Shown here: piece after piece, positions 10,468-22,096 of the stretch
How the letters are laid out: each line of letters opens with the position of its first letter
Numbering within the stretch: the stretch's first letter is position 1
Origin: Trichodelitschia bisporula
Taxonomy: Eukaryota; Ascomycota; Dothideomycetes; Phaeotrichales; Phaeotrichaceae
Length of the DNA stretch: 64,000 nt
Direction: 5' to 3'
Assembly: GCA_010356995.1 (NCBI GenBank)
Contig: ML996687.1
Coordinates: 125,803 to 189,802, forward strand
The notes under the pieces: generated by a model
What the model was told of the DNA's origin: nothing
The model's database searches: none
Seen by the model: the letters and a program-made list of their open reading frames with translations, nothing else
Translations under genes and position numbers: made by a program

Positions 10468-11473
10468 ATGGCCTGGACGCGCAAGAAAAGCATCGTCCTC
10501 CTCAGCATCCTCGTAAGCCCATCCCGCGAAATCCACTTCCTAGAACTAAATCAAGGCAGTGGCTTGCCCTCGCAACTGCCATCGGAGGGTAAGCCTTCCG
10601 CCCTCTAAAGCAAGGGTTGGGACTAATGAGCGAGGTACCTCCTGCACACGAGCACACACCTCCGCCTCCCCATCCCCACCGCCGTGTCCGCATTCACCCT
10701 CATCCTGCCCTCCATATCCGGGCTCGCACTCGCGTCTCTCAGCGAAGCGGCGCACCGCCTCGCGCTGCGTCTGCAGGGCGGGCACGGCACGCCGAGTCCG
10801 TGGCATCCGCTCGCTCTCCTCGTCCTCGTTATTTACAGCACGGTCCTCGCTACGCTCGGGGGGACGTATACGGGTGACATGGACTGCAGGCTGGAGGGCT
10901 GGTGGCAGAAAATGTACAGCGCGAAGGACGGGGCGGGGATACGGAGTATACAGGATGCGTTGGAGTGTTGCGGGTTGCGGAATACGGTGGATAGGCCCTG
11001 GCCGTTTCCGCGGGGGAAGGAGGTGGGGTTGGGGACGTGTCGGGAGATGACGGGGCGGAGTGTCGGGTGTCTTGAGGAGTGGGCGGGGCGGGAGAGGATG
11101 GTGGGGGGGTTGGTGGTGCTTGTTGCGTTTATGGTTGTTTTTTGGATGGTGAGTTTCAGGTCTCCCTTTCTCTTTGGGAGATTGATGTTTCTCCCTCGCT
11201 TTTGGGAGCGAAGCTGACGATTAGGCTGCTGTTGTGGTTGTTGGTGCGGAAGATTCGTCTTGGTTGAGGAGGTATCTGCGCGATGAGGAGGATTATATGG
11301 GGGAGGAGACGGTGAATGGTCGCGTTCGCCGGATTGAGGGGCAGTACCTTGATAACCCGGTCACGGAGGAGAATCCGTCTGAGGCTGGGAGCGCACAGGT
11401 TGGGGATGAGGACCGGACGCCGCTGGTTGTGCCGAGTCAATTAAGGGAGCCTGATGAACAGGTGCAGTGGTGA
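10468..11473 (+). CDS. Tetraspanin (Tsp3-like)
   Basis: Four exons fit: 10468-10512, 10560-10588, 10635-11148 and 11225-11473, giving about 278 residues. The second exon is only 29 bases. Transmembrane segments occur at about 9-24 (spanning the first two junctions), 40-60, 84-105 and 185-202. The large extracellular loop holds the tetraspanin hallmark ECCG, a preceding DMDC and two later Cys (GTCREM, VGCLEEW), plus DRPWPFP, a stretch I associate with fungal Tsp3-type proteins. The C-terminal tail is acidic and hydrophilic. Tetraspanins organise membrane microdomains; in fungi some are required for penetration structures. Exon borders were chosen for phase and consensus sites, so the small exon should be treated with care. 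Confidence 0.75.
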
Positions 11474-12242
11474 GGGGAGAGGCTGAAGTAGATCGTGATG
11501 GTAGGGTCCGGTGTGTGGATGGGACTCTGGTTGATGATGGGATGGCGATCAAATTGGATGCTAATGCGGGCCTGAGGTAACGACAGAGTGAGTGTCATTT
11601 AGGCACAAGATCATAACGAGAGTCTGGGTTTCGGTGTTTGGGTGAACGAGTAAATGACATGCAATTTGGGAGACAATCGGTCGAGGTCGTGTTCCATGTC
11701 CATGCTGTTCTTATCCTTCGGCCACTGTCAAGCAGGATGATTACCAGGAAGCCAAAGTGTTTATTACTGACGAAGCATAGTTCCAGAAGTGCCAAGATGG
11801 AGATTCTTTTGGATGACAGCGACTGATGATGATAATGGAGCGGTATGAAGGAAGCGAAGACATCAATTCACCATCAGCCCAGATATTCCACTCCAGCATC
11901 CATCACCGGAATAGCAGGGCACTTCCAACGATCCCTCAGTCAACCCGATCAAAACCATAACTCCAAATCAACGTAAAGCCGGCCCTCAACCACTATCAAT
12001 CCGCGAGGTTCTATCACCTCCACGAAGTCATGAGCCACAGCACCATTGACCATCCCACCAAACCCAAACTCCCAAAAAGACCAAGACAGACCCATCAACC
12101 GCCATCACTTCGAGGACACAACCATATTCCTCACCCTCTTCCGCCGCATAAGAAGCATCACAACCCCCACCACCACAGCCAAAAAAAAAACCCCACAAAG
12201 AACAACGTCCAGCAGAGGTTATGCCGTCCCCCACCCCATCCC
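11474..12242. other. Convergent intergenic region
   Basis: Sits between the tetraspanin gene (plus) and the YTPA-repeat gene (minus), so it holds the 3' flanks of both. A poly-A run lies near 12181-12189. No gene seen. Confidence 0.5.
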
Positions 12243-12836
12243 TCACCCAGCTCCTTTCCCGCCATCCGGGTGCCCCTTCTCGCCCCCCGAGTGCAAAACG
12301 AGCAGCAATATAAAAGTCGCCACTAACCCAACGAAAACCATCCCGAAGAATAAGTTTACGAAGAGGATGACGAGCCTCCGCCGTCTCTCCTGACGGGCGA
12401 TGCTCGACGCCATGCTCCCCGCATTCATGGGCATCAACCATTCCTCGACGATCATGTTATCCGGACTGTTCATCGGACTCGGTGTCTCCTCTGCGGGCGG
12501 ACTGCTCGCCCCGCTTCCAGTGTTTAACGGGCTCATCTCGATTTGGGCTCTCCATGCTTGCTCGGCCGCACCGTGAGGACCGTCGTCGGTGGCGCTGGGG
12601 GGGTGGAGGGTGCCGGGGATGTTGATGGCGGCGTCGGCGGAGGGGGTGTAGGCTGAGGCGGGTGTGTAGGCTGGTGTGTAGGCTGGTGTGTGGGCTGGTG
12701 TGTAGGCTGGTGTGTAGGCTGGTGTGTAGGCTGGTGTGTAGGCTGGTGTGTAGGCTGGTGTGTAGGCTGGTGTGTAGGCTGGTGTGTAGGCTGGGAGGGG
12801 AGGGATGATGGGCCCGGAGTATGGCATGTCCGTCAT
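12243..12836 (-). CDS. Single-pass membrane protein with YTPA tandem repeats
   Basis: Single exon, 197 residues from the ATG at 12836 (an upstream in-frame GTG is not a likely start). Residues about 15-62 are eleven tandem AYTP/AHTP units with one more after a short break. They are encoded by a 12-base minisatellite. A Ser/Pro-rich spacer follows, then a basic stop-transfer-like cluster (RQERRRRL) and a strong hydrophobic helix at about 155-182, with a short Gly/Lys-rich C-terminal tail. No signal peptide is visible, so it is probably a tail-anchored or type II protein with a repeat-rich, possibly O-glycosylated or flexible N-terminal part. I do not recognise a family. Confidence 0.6.
   Translation of the reverse strand: MTDMPYSGPIIPPLPAYTPAYTPAYTPAYTPAYTPAYTPAYTPAYTPAHTPAYTPAYTPASAYTPSADAAINIPGTLHPPSATDDGPHGAAEQAWRAQIEMSPLNTGSGASSPPAEETPSPMNSPDNMIVEEWLMPMNAGSMASSIARQERRRRLVILFVNLFFGMVFVGLVATFILLLVLHSGGEKGHPDGGKGAG
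12660..12791. repeat. 12-base minisatellite (GGCTGGTGTGTA)n
   Basis: Eleven tandem 12-base units with one C-for-T-type variant unit (GTGTGG), all in frame with the minus-strand gene and encoding AYTP/AHTP. The nearly identical units suggest recent length changes. Confidence 0.95.
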
Positions 12837-13124
12837 TTTGGGTGGTGATGGTACTGGCACGCGGAGGAGTACTTGGACTTCTTTAAGTACTAGCTGTAAC
12901 AGCAGAGGTAAAGCGAGACGGGGAGGGTATCAAGCGAGGATGATGGTGCCATCGGCGAGCTGACGTGGAGAACTGTGCGATGCCTCAGGAGATCTGATAG
13001 CTACCTAGGCGTACCAAACTATCGCAACAGCGAGAAAGGGACCTAAGTCGCCACCGAGCCGTATTATCAACACCAACGAAGTCCACAGCGCCAGCCCTAT
13101 CTTAGCGAAGCCACGAGGCTCTCG

Positions 13125-15216
13125 CTACACAGACCCACCGCTCACCGTCCCAGGCGCGCGCCTAGCCTTCACACTCCTCATACTCAACCGCTGCCTCTTC
13201 CGCTGCCTATGCACTGGCAACCCCTTCGGCCCGGCAACAAGCCACGCCGACAAGCTCCTCCGCTGCCCGATCCCCTTCCCCTCGGGACTAAACACTTCCA
13301 CCTCCGGCAGCCGCGCGTCGTCCACGCTGCCGAGCGGGACAAACATGGCATCTTGCGGAGCCTCGAGTTGCCTACGTCGCACTTGCGCGACTATTTCGAC
13401 CCACCCGCAGCCTGCTATTAGAATGTCTGTTGCGTACATTGCGAACGGGAGGCGCTCGGGCTTGAGGCCTACGTCGTCTTTGCGCGTCAGTGGGCCGGCG
13501 TATTTGCGCGTTACGTCTGTTGTGAGGCGGAAGCGGCCTGCGGAAGCCATTTTGGAGTACACGGACGGGTCGGTGATAGTAGGGATGCCTGTCTCGCGCT
13601 GGCCCGTTTGGATAAGCTCTGCCTTTTCGGTAGAGGTAAGATGTGGCTGCAGGGGGACGAAGGGGTGGATCATGAAGATCTGGTCCGGGGTTGTGGGTGT
13701 GATGCGTACGAGGCCGCCGAGGAGGACTGATGACCCGGGCTTGACAACTATGCGTTCTGGTGCGAGGCGGGTTTGCATGATGAGATCGAGTTTGTTCTCT
13801 GGCTTGACGTAGGCTTCTAGCGTTTTGCGTTCTAGACCCGGTAGGTCGACTAACTCGCCTCGTCCGTTGCCAAAGGGGACGCGGATGGGCGATGCCGTGG
13901 TGCCGGGCAGCTCTGAAATGACGGGCATGACGGGATACTTGGTTTCCTGTTGTGGCGGCGGTAGGAGACTGTCGGTGTCCGAGAAGTCTTCGGGTTGCGA
14001 GTAAGGCTCCGGAGCGCCGATGACGGGGGTATACGACGCCAGCGGCTCTGCAGCGTCCGACTCAGCCGACACATCCTGCCTCGCCTGGTCAAGAAGCGCG
14101 CGTTTGCGCGCTTCTTCGCGCACACGGTCCAGGTTCACATCTTCACCACGTCCTTTGGGGAATACTGCCTCAAACAGGTTACTCTTGCCGACGTTGACTT
14201 GCCCGACGAACCAATTGCCGCCTCCGCGCTCCCAAATGGCTTCTTTGACATCTTTGGTCCACCACCCGCGCTTTGCACTCACACATCGCACTTTCCCCAG
14301 CCGCACAGAATGGCCGGACTTGCCCAATGCATCACGCAGAATCTCTTGTAGCACTGGCATCATAGTGTCGACATGCTCCTTCTTCGCCGCCAGAAGGTCC
14401 GACCGCGTGATGATGAAGCTCATCTCCGCCGCTTCACGCCCATGAGCGTAGTGATGGGTCTTAGACCGGCGGTTCCGAGAGCGAATGTGGGCGAGCGAAA
14501 GATGCTGCTGAATATTTGGGATAAGCGACATAGGGAAGTCGGCCGCGTCAATGACATGAAAGATGTGATTGCGTTTATGGGGCGATTCCGAGAGCGTCGC
14601 TTCGAGCGCATCTAGCGAGGGATGGGCTATGGATACTCCGGTACGGTGGTGGATGAGGTTATGGCAGCGGTCGCATATGGGAACGGCTGGGGGCGCCGGG
14701 GATGTCGACGGCGCGGAAGCTAGATGTTCAGCCTTGTGCTCGGGCATGTAGGAAAAGCTTACCTGGGAGCTCGGCCACACCGAGCTGCTCGCGGACATCT
14801 TCGGGCACATTTTCCAGTGCCGAGCTGAAGACTTGGTCCTCCGCAGCAGACTCCCCATGCTGGTACCCCAGAAATCTTCGCACGCCGCCGCGCGTCAGTG
14901 TGTAGAAGCCAGCCTCGTCAGGCTCGACAATTTGGCTTGGTGCGCCGCATCCGGGGCAAGCTAGGGGTAGTGACAATATTGGGTTGCTCGGTGGGCTGGA
15001 TTCTGCATCTTGAGGAGCCTGAGATGGCACATCGGCGCCAATTGTTCGTCTTGTCGAAGTCGACAGAAATTTCGCCTGTGCGGGAACATATCGTCGGATG
15101 GGTGGGCGAAACGGGGCGCGCGCAAGGGCAGGACAGAGGAATAGCGGTACGGAGGAGCGCGCAAGAGCGATCTCTTTGCGGAACACTTCGGTGAGCAAGG
15201 CGGTATTTAGCTTCAT
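13125..15216 (-). CDS. gep3: Circularly permuted mitochondrial GTPase (YqeH/NOA1/GEP3 family)
   Basis: Exons 15216-14763 and 14719-13125 (43-base intron, GTAAGC to CTAG) give about 682 residues. The N terminus is basic and hydrophobic, like a mitochondrial presequence. A YqeH-type zinc module is present as C87xxC90 and C167xxC170, split by the intron. GTPase motifs come in permuted order: G4 ITRSD (255-259), G5 SAKRGW (from 299), G1 GQVNVGKSN (324-332) and G3 DLPG (443-446). A long acidic insertion sits between G1 and G3. Gep3/Mtg3 acts in assembly of the small mitochondrial ribosomal subunit and interacts genetically with prohibitins. An earlier in-frame ATG at 15264 exists; the later start gives the better presequence. 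Confidence 0.88.
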
Positions 15217-16338
15217 GTCGTCGTCCGTCGCTGGTGGGGAGGCTTGAGATCGAACACAGCACATGTAGATGTCGCAGGGTTGGAGCCTTGGCGGTCTCGG
15301 CGTTTGCGGAGAGGGCTCCGCAGAACGTCAGGATCGTTCTCCTCGAACGCACGACAGCAATTGAGGTTTTGATTGAGCTTCCTCATATCGTCACAGCTGC
15401 ACTAAGCAGATAGGGGAGCATTGATAAAGTCTAGTTGATTTTGAGCGCGGATTGAGTGATGCCATGTCGGAGTTCTTCAAAACGACAACTTCAAGTGGGC
15501 AGGACATATCTATTTCAATCATTCATAGAGTCTCGGCGGCCATCGTTATTCATGACAAGTTGGACACCTTCATTTCCTGCGCTGTATACAAAACGCCACA
15601 GTGCTGTAGTCTGCTGTCCCAAGTGCTGGAGTTTACGACCGTCTTCGGGACGAACCGTGACGATGCCCCACCGAAGCCGGGCCACATTGGCCGTGAACGA
15701 AGCCGTGCCTAGCCCTTGAGAAGCTTACCGGAAACTTTATCGGCTGCGCGGTCAATACAGAAGATCAGTACATGGTGCGAGAGTCGGACCCATGAGGAGT
15801 GTGGCTACGAATCGTGTCTGCTCAATTGCGAGGATTTGGTGACCGGGTTAATTGATGAGGTCATCGAGGGTAGTTGGATGTTCGTCTTAGTACGGCCGGG
15901 GCAATACAATTACACTTAAAAGACAGCGACACTGGGAGAATGCCAGTGACTTAAGCAATGGTTCCAACCATAGAGCTCAGTGATAATGGAGAGATGACGT
16001 TAACTGGCGATGGCATCTGAAAACGCCAAGTGTCTTCGGAATCGGAGAATCATGATCCGCGCTCGGCTTTTCGGCACCGAAATAGTTGCCGGCCCCTCTC
16101 AGCCAATCAGCGACGGCGCTATCCCCAGATTTCGCGCGGGTTGTGCGCGCAACGTCCGTGCTCAACGTGGGTTGATGTGTCACTTTCTGGGGCAAGTTTG
16201 TCGACAAAAAGAAACGCAACCCGATCACCACATCGCACGATTTTTTTTTCGACCGGTAGGCGCAATAGAACGACCACCTTCACCACAATCGCTATCTCCC
16301 TGATCATTACTAGTCAATTAAGACAGAAATCTGTGACA
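15217..16338. other. Divergent intergenic region (gep3 / aspartate aminotransferase)
   Basis: About 1.1 kb between the two starts, with a T homopolymer near 16242-16249. It lacks convincing coding sequence and should contain both promoters. Both flanking products are mitochondrial, so shared regulation is possible but not shown. Confidence 0.5.
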
Positions 16339-17855
16339 ATGTTGGCGCGCCAGGTCGCTCCGCGCGGGCAGCTTCGTGCCGCGGCGCGGATGATTTCCGC
16401 TTGGGCTAAGGTCCCCCAGGGTCCTCCTGTGAGTTCTCGCGCATCGCATTGCTGCGATAGCTGCTAATCTTTGCAGGACGTAAGATCCCGCCCAATTGAG
16501 CTCCCAGCGGTGCTAGATATCAGGTCGAGCTAACCGCCGCCCGCAACAGGCCATCCTCGGTAAGCTCCTGCATCCTCGGCGGTTGGCGCATAGTCACTCA
16601 TGCGCACAGGTATCACCGAAGCGTTCAAGGCGGATTCCAATCCCAAGAAGATCAACCTCGGTAGGTCTTCCCCATTACATTGCCAGCACCGGTGTTAACC
16701 ACCCAGGCGTCGGCGCCTACCGTGACGATCAGGGTAAGCCCTACGTCCTTCCGTCGGTTCGGCAGGCGGAGAAGTCCCTCGTGGATGAGGCTTTGGACAA
16801 GGAGTACGCTGGCATCACCGGTGTCCCGTCCTTCGTGAAGGGTGCAGTCGAGCTCGCCTATGGCCCGGACAGCCCAGTCATCAAGGAAGGCCGCGTCGCG
16901 GCGACTCAGACCATCTCGGGCACTGGCGCCCTGCGCATCGGCGGCGCGTTCATCCAGCGCTGGTTCCCCGGACAGAAGAAGGTCTACATCCCGACTCCGA
17001 GCTGGGCCAACCACGCTGCCGTGTTCAAGGACTCCGGGCTGGAGGTCGGCACGTACCGCTACTACAACAAGGACACGATCGGTCTTGACTTTGAGGGGCT
17101 CATCGAGGATTTGGCTAAGATGCCGAAGGGATCGATGGTTATGTTGCACGCCTGTGCTCACAATCCCACTGGTGTTGACCCGACCTTCGAGCAGTGGCGG
17201 GCGATCTCCGATGCTGTGAAGAAGGCCGAGCACACGGTCTTCTTCGACATGGCCTACCAGGGCTTCGCATCTGGCAGCGTCGACAAGGACGCCTTCGCCG
17301 TGCGTCACTTCATCGAGGAGGGCCACCGCCCGCTCCTCGCCCAGTCCTTTGCCAAGAACATGGGTCTCTACGGTGAGCGTGCGGGTGCCTTCTCCGTCGT
17401 CACGGAGTCGGCGGAGGAGAAAGCGCGCGTGGACTCCCAAATTAAGATCCTCGTCCGCCCTCTCTACTCTAACCCGCCTATCCACGGTGCCCGCATCGTG
17501 AGCAAGATCCTGACCGACCCCGCCCTGAACAAGCAGTGGCTGGGCGAGGTCAAGGAGATGGCCGACCGCATCATCCGCATGCGCGCTCTGCTCAAGGAGA
17601 ACCTCGAGAAGCTGGGGTCGAAGAAGGACTGGTCGCACATTACGAGCCAGATCGGCATGTTCGCGTACACCGGCCTGAACGCCGAGCAGATGAAAGTTCT
17701 GGCGGAGGAGGTATGTGGCCCTATTCTCTTCTCAGACGAAGCTAACAGCCCAGCACTCGGTATACGCCACCAAGGACGGCCGCATCAGCGTCGCGGGCAT
17801 CACGTCTGGCAACGTCGAGCGTCTGGCGCAGGCCATCTACGCGGTGACTGGTTAA
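16339..17855 (+). CDS. Mitochondrial aspartate aminotransferase (six exons, one of 3 bases)
   Basis: Exons 16339-16428, 16477-16479, 16550-16559, 16610-16660, 16707-17710 and 17754-17855 give 419 residues. The presequence is Arg/Ala-rich. The conserved start of the mature enzyme reads [19 protein letters not shown] across four exon junctions. The pyridoxal-phosphate lysine is about K268 in [14 protein letters not shown], and HNPTGVDPT and the RPLYSNPP segment are intact. The enzyme interconverts aspartate and oxaloacetate with glutamate/2-oxoglutarate and feeds the malate-aspartate shuttle. The second exon, GAC, is inferred because it restores the Asp found in homologues and has a full acceptor before it and a GTAAGA donor after it. 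A model without it loses one residue but keeps frame. Confidence 0.93.
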
Positions 17856-20800
17856 ATATCAACACCATCTGCAACCTAGATATGTGATTAATCTCGATCT
17901 CCGGACGATCTAGACGGCATGGTACGGTATGGCGGCTGTAGATTACGGTAGCGGCTAAAATGCATCTGCTTTGCGCTCTCTACTCTAATACTGACTTGCA
18001 CTTTGCCGTGACTTTCCCAGTTGCTCGGTATATCCGCCCCTCGGTCCCGTGTGCGACATTCTTCGCACAAAGCCAAGCCCGCTCCCGCCTCCCGCATTCG
18101 CGGCCCGAGTCCGAACGCAAACGCCTCGGGCCCATTGCCACCTTGGCCTCACGATAATAGCAGCCCCTATCGCCATAAGCCCAGACACACCTCTCATCGC
18201 CGCTCTAAATTAAAACAAGCCGGCGGTAGAGCGGCGGCGGCGCAATACCACACCCGCACTGGCTCTATCGTGCCCCGCCGTAATTCCCGTCTACGGTACC
18301 CCCGTCCGCCACCGGTCCTACTGTGCATAAGATCTCGGAGGGCCTCCGCCGATCACTTCCCCGGGGAGAGAAGCGGCAGCGGCATCGCCGGGTCTAGACC
18401 TGCGGGCCGGGCGGGCCCCACGCGCATGCACGCGGAGGCGGTGGGCTGGGCGCCCGGCTCCGCGGGGGAGGGTACGTACCGTACAAGGGTAGTAGGGAAC
18501 CATACGGTACTGTACATAGTACTTTGGACCCTTGGTGGGTTTGCGGGAGTTCGAGCGGGAAGTGCCGCGGGGAGGTGAGAGGCCGGGTCGGAGAGTGCTG
18601 ACTGAAATGGGGATTTGGGGAGATGTTGAATGAGCGGTCGGTTTGCGGGTGGGGTTGATTGGTCCATTGGTCGTGGCCCGGTGTCGGTATCGCGGCTGGC
18701 GGCTGGCGGGTGTGGTCCATGGATCCGGGGCGCGGCGCGGCGCTGCGGGCGTGGGCTGAGGGGTGCGTCGCGTGGTGCTGGGGGGCCGAGGACATAGGCA
18801 CGATAGGTTGGTACTATGCCGTCTGAGGATAGAGCCGGTGGTTGTGCTGCGGGGAGTGGGGTGGGCTTGACGGTTAGGCGGGTTGATATTACATCATTGA
18901 TTGAATAGAGAGCCGGGGAGGAGGGGTGATAAGATTACCGACTTCCGCTGTATCGTCGTCTGGTGGGCTGTCCTCGTCTGGCGGGCTGATGTTGAAACAG
19001 GAGCCGGGGAGCTGGAGTTGGGTATTCGGTGTTTCCGATCGGTGGCCCGCTCTCGTGGAAGATGCAGGGCAAATCCACGGGTGTCGCAGGTGGGCGGTCA
19101 ACGGCTGGAATCGCGCGGGCGATCCCGGCGGGGTACTTGGGGTGGACGACGGTGGAGGAGTTGCTGTTACGCATGACGACGGTATGACGGCGGTTCAATA
19201 TGGTGGTGCGGGGCATTGATGCCTGTCCGACATTCAACAGTGCTGTGGTCGACCGACCACGATGTACATATCTCACGAAGTTTGGCCAATGGGGGTTCAG
19301 ATAGTGAACTTAACTTCCTCAATCCTGCACTCTCACTGCTGCACCGTGAAGAGCTTGTCGCCTGTCTGGCCACTCTTCGTCGTCTCCTGGTCGGCTCTGA
19401 GTCTGTCGGATGCGGAAAACCCACGCGAAGTGCTAAAGGACCACGGAACAGCAGAAGAAATACCGGGGTATCGAGCTGTTCGCCTACTGGACAGCGGGCT
19501 GACCTCCGGCACGACGCCGACTGCCTTAGAATGGTTAGTACTGGACAGCCGGGCCGCATGCGATGCCGGCAGACATGCGAATCTGAGGTCGCAGACGCGA
19601 GACTTGGCGCCATGCCCGGTGTCGTAGGAGGCGTTCTGTAGCGTGCGCGCGCAGACTCACGGACAGCCAACGGATTAAGTGATAGTGGGGGGAGTGTCAA
19701 CGACGAGCCCGTGCAGCGGGACATGACGATGATGCCATCGAGCGGAGTGCTGCGCGCAGCCGCGCGAGGTGAAATTCAAGATTTGACAGTTTTCAAGACT
19801 TCAACGTCCATGCCATCTCCATATATAGCGCACTGACTTGAGATGAACAGGATAAGTTCAGGAAAGAGTAATGAGAAGAAGAACCTGGTTGTCCCTTCCT
19901 CCTCTTCCTACTTCCTCCTCGTCCTGCTCCTCGCGACTGCCTTCTCTCCCAATCTTCTCTCCCACTCGACCGCTTCGGCCCTCCCCCCGCTTCACTCCCC
20001 AACCGGCCCCACCACCCCAAACCTTTCCCACGCCTAACCGTTTCCAGAGCGGGCTATGACGTAGGAGCCGTTGGCACGGAAATGCGGGCCAGACCCTGCT
20101 CCTTCGTCCTGCCCGGCCTCACTGCTCCAAGGGAAAAAAGAAGACCAGAGGCCAAAAAGCACCGCTCCAGCAACTGGCAAAGCAAAACGGAGCGATGCGC
20201 GCGCTGACTCTTCAGCCCCTCTCCCAATCCCCCATACAGCAATCGGCAGACCCTCCTGCCCTCGATCCACATACACCGGTTTTCACGCACACTCGCTCGC
20301 CTCTCCGTTCCACCTCCTCCGCCCAATCCAACCACCCCCGTCGCTACGCGCGCCGCATGATTGTTTCCGGTCGTTCGAGAACGTTGGAGCGTTGGGCGCA
20401 CAAGGAAACCGGCTGCGCACCTGGCATTTTAGAGTGTCAACACCGGACGTCCATTCTTAGCATCACTCGTATGGGGTACACTGGCGGCTTGCCGTCTGGT
20501 CTGATTCGGGCCTTGGAGGCGGCCACGGATATGTGCACAGTACTCGCACGTTGTCCTGGTCATCTCGCAACCGTCCAGATACCCGAAAGCGGCGCCCATC
20601 GGTAGCGTGCTTCTTTTGGGTTGTCGGTGTTCAGCAGCTCGAGTCCAGTGTTACAGACTGACTACGGTGGAAGTCATGGGAATCAAAACATCTCAAGGTC
20701 AGTATCAAGGTCAATCCCCACTCGTCATGATGAAATGCAATCGTGCGCCCACCAATCCTACCGTTTCCGGAGCAGATCGGAGGTGTGCAGCAATGTCGCA

Positions 20801-22096
20801 GGCTTCGACATAAACTCGCCATGCTTTTCGCCTCGCCTCGCAGCAGGCGGGTGGCATTCGACCGCAATCGCTTGACGCCGCCCGTCAGCACAAAGCGGGC
20901 GGCGGGGGGCGCGAGGAATCTAGAGCCTCTGATCGTCAGGTCGAACGGAGCAATCATGGCGGCGCAAAGCAGACAGCAGCATGCGCCAGAGCAGCACCCG
21001 CGTGCCGCAGAAGGCAGCAAGCCCTGCCGAGCGGAGATGGCGAAGTCGTGAGCTGTGCAGCCCGTGTTTGTCTCCGAACATCTGCCTTTGCTGCCCCGCC
21101 ATTCCACACAATCCTAAATGTTCCCAGCATCAAGGGCCCAACGCGAGAAGCCCATGACCCCACCTTTGCCTTGCCATTTTTGCGAAGAGCTAATAGGCCG
21201 GCCGGATATCTTTATTCTTTCTTACTCTATCGTGCCTTACCTTGTGTGCCTTTTGCATAAGTCCCACCTCCATCCTGTTCTTGGTCCATTTTATCATAAT
21301 CTTCTCATCTGAGTCCCGCCGTCCTTCCATATCACCGTCATCATTACCATCACCATCCCTCAGCGCTGTACCCCACCACCACCCTGTGATTTCCCGTGCC
21401 GTCGATTTCACCTAGGGGTCCCGCTTCCGCTCTTGCCTTTTACTATCCATTCCTTGCGCGCCTTGCCCCTCCTCTTCGAGCCACCCCTCCAACCCCTCCC
21501 CCCTCTAACCCCACCCAACACACACCGTCCGAGCCTGCCGAGCGCCTACCAATATCGCGCTACCTGTTCCTTACCAGTCAGCGCAAGCACTAGCTCGGGA
21601 ATATCAAAGCAGGTGCTTTGCAGCGGCCCTTAAGCCACAGGCTTGCCTCTCTGAAATCGCGAAACTTATCCTTCCCAAGCGCGCATCGAGCCGAAGCAAA
21701 GCAGAAAGAGCTCAAATTTGCCCCCCCCGCGCTTCTCCACAAGCATCGCCTTTGTCCCTATTGTACTTATCGACCCTAAAATTTTTTTTTCTTCCAGTCT
21801 TCTAGACCGCATCAAACCCGCAAGCAAACTCATACGCTCCCCCGCACGCTGTCCAGGACCTAGAACTTTACCTTCTATCACCACCTACGCACACCACATT
21901 CGCGTGCCCCTGCGTCATCAGAAACACCTGGACCCGGTGACCTCATCCACATCTTTGGATCTCCACTCTGCCTGTTTTTGCACACCCAGATCCGCTTCGG
22001 AAATCGGAGCTCCCGCTACGTCAGCAACACGTAGCTATTACACGTCTGAGGGCTTAGCGATTCTTAAGAAAACTTTCACCCAAAGCGCAGGTCAAG
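17856..22096. other. 4.2 kb stretch without a supportable gene
   Basis: Many short overlapping frames exist on both strands, none with a recognisable domain, signal peptide or clean splice model. Base composition changes along it: very GC-rich at about 18.2-18.8 kb, pyrimidine-rich at about 19.9-20.3 kb and 21.3-21.9 kb. The last part must include the promoter and 5' leader of ypd1. A non-coding RNA or a fast-evolving gene cannot be excluded. Confidence 0.5.

Noticed and set aside
12837-12860. GTG upstream of the YTPA-repeat gene as the start
   Set aside because: Fungal nuclear genes rarely start at GTG and an ATG follows eight codons later.
16652-17638. Minus-strand open frame (328 codons) opposite aspartate aminotransferase
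   Set aside because: Antisense shadow of a conserved exon; no family features.
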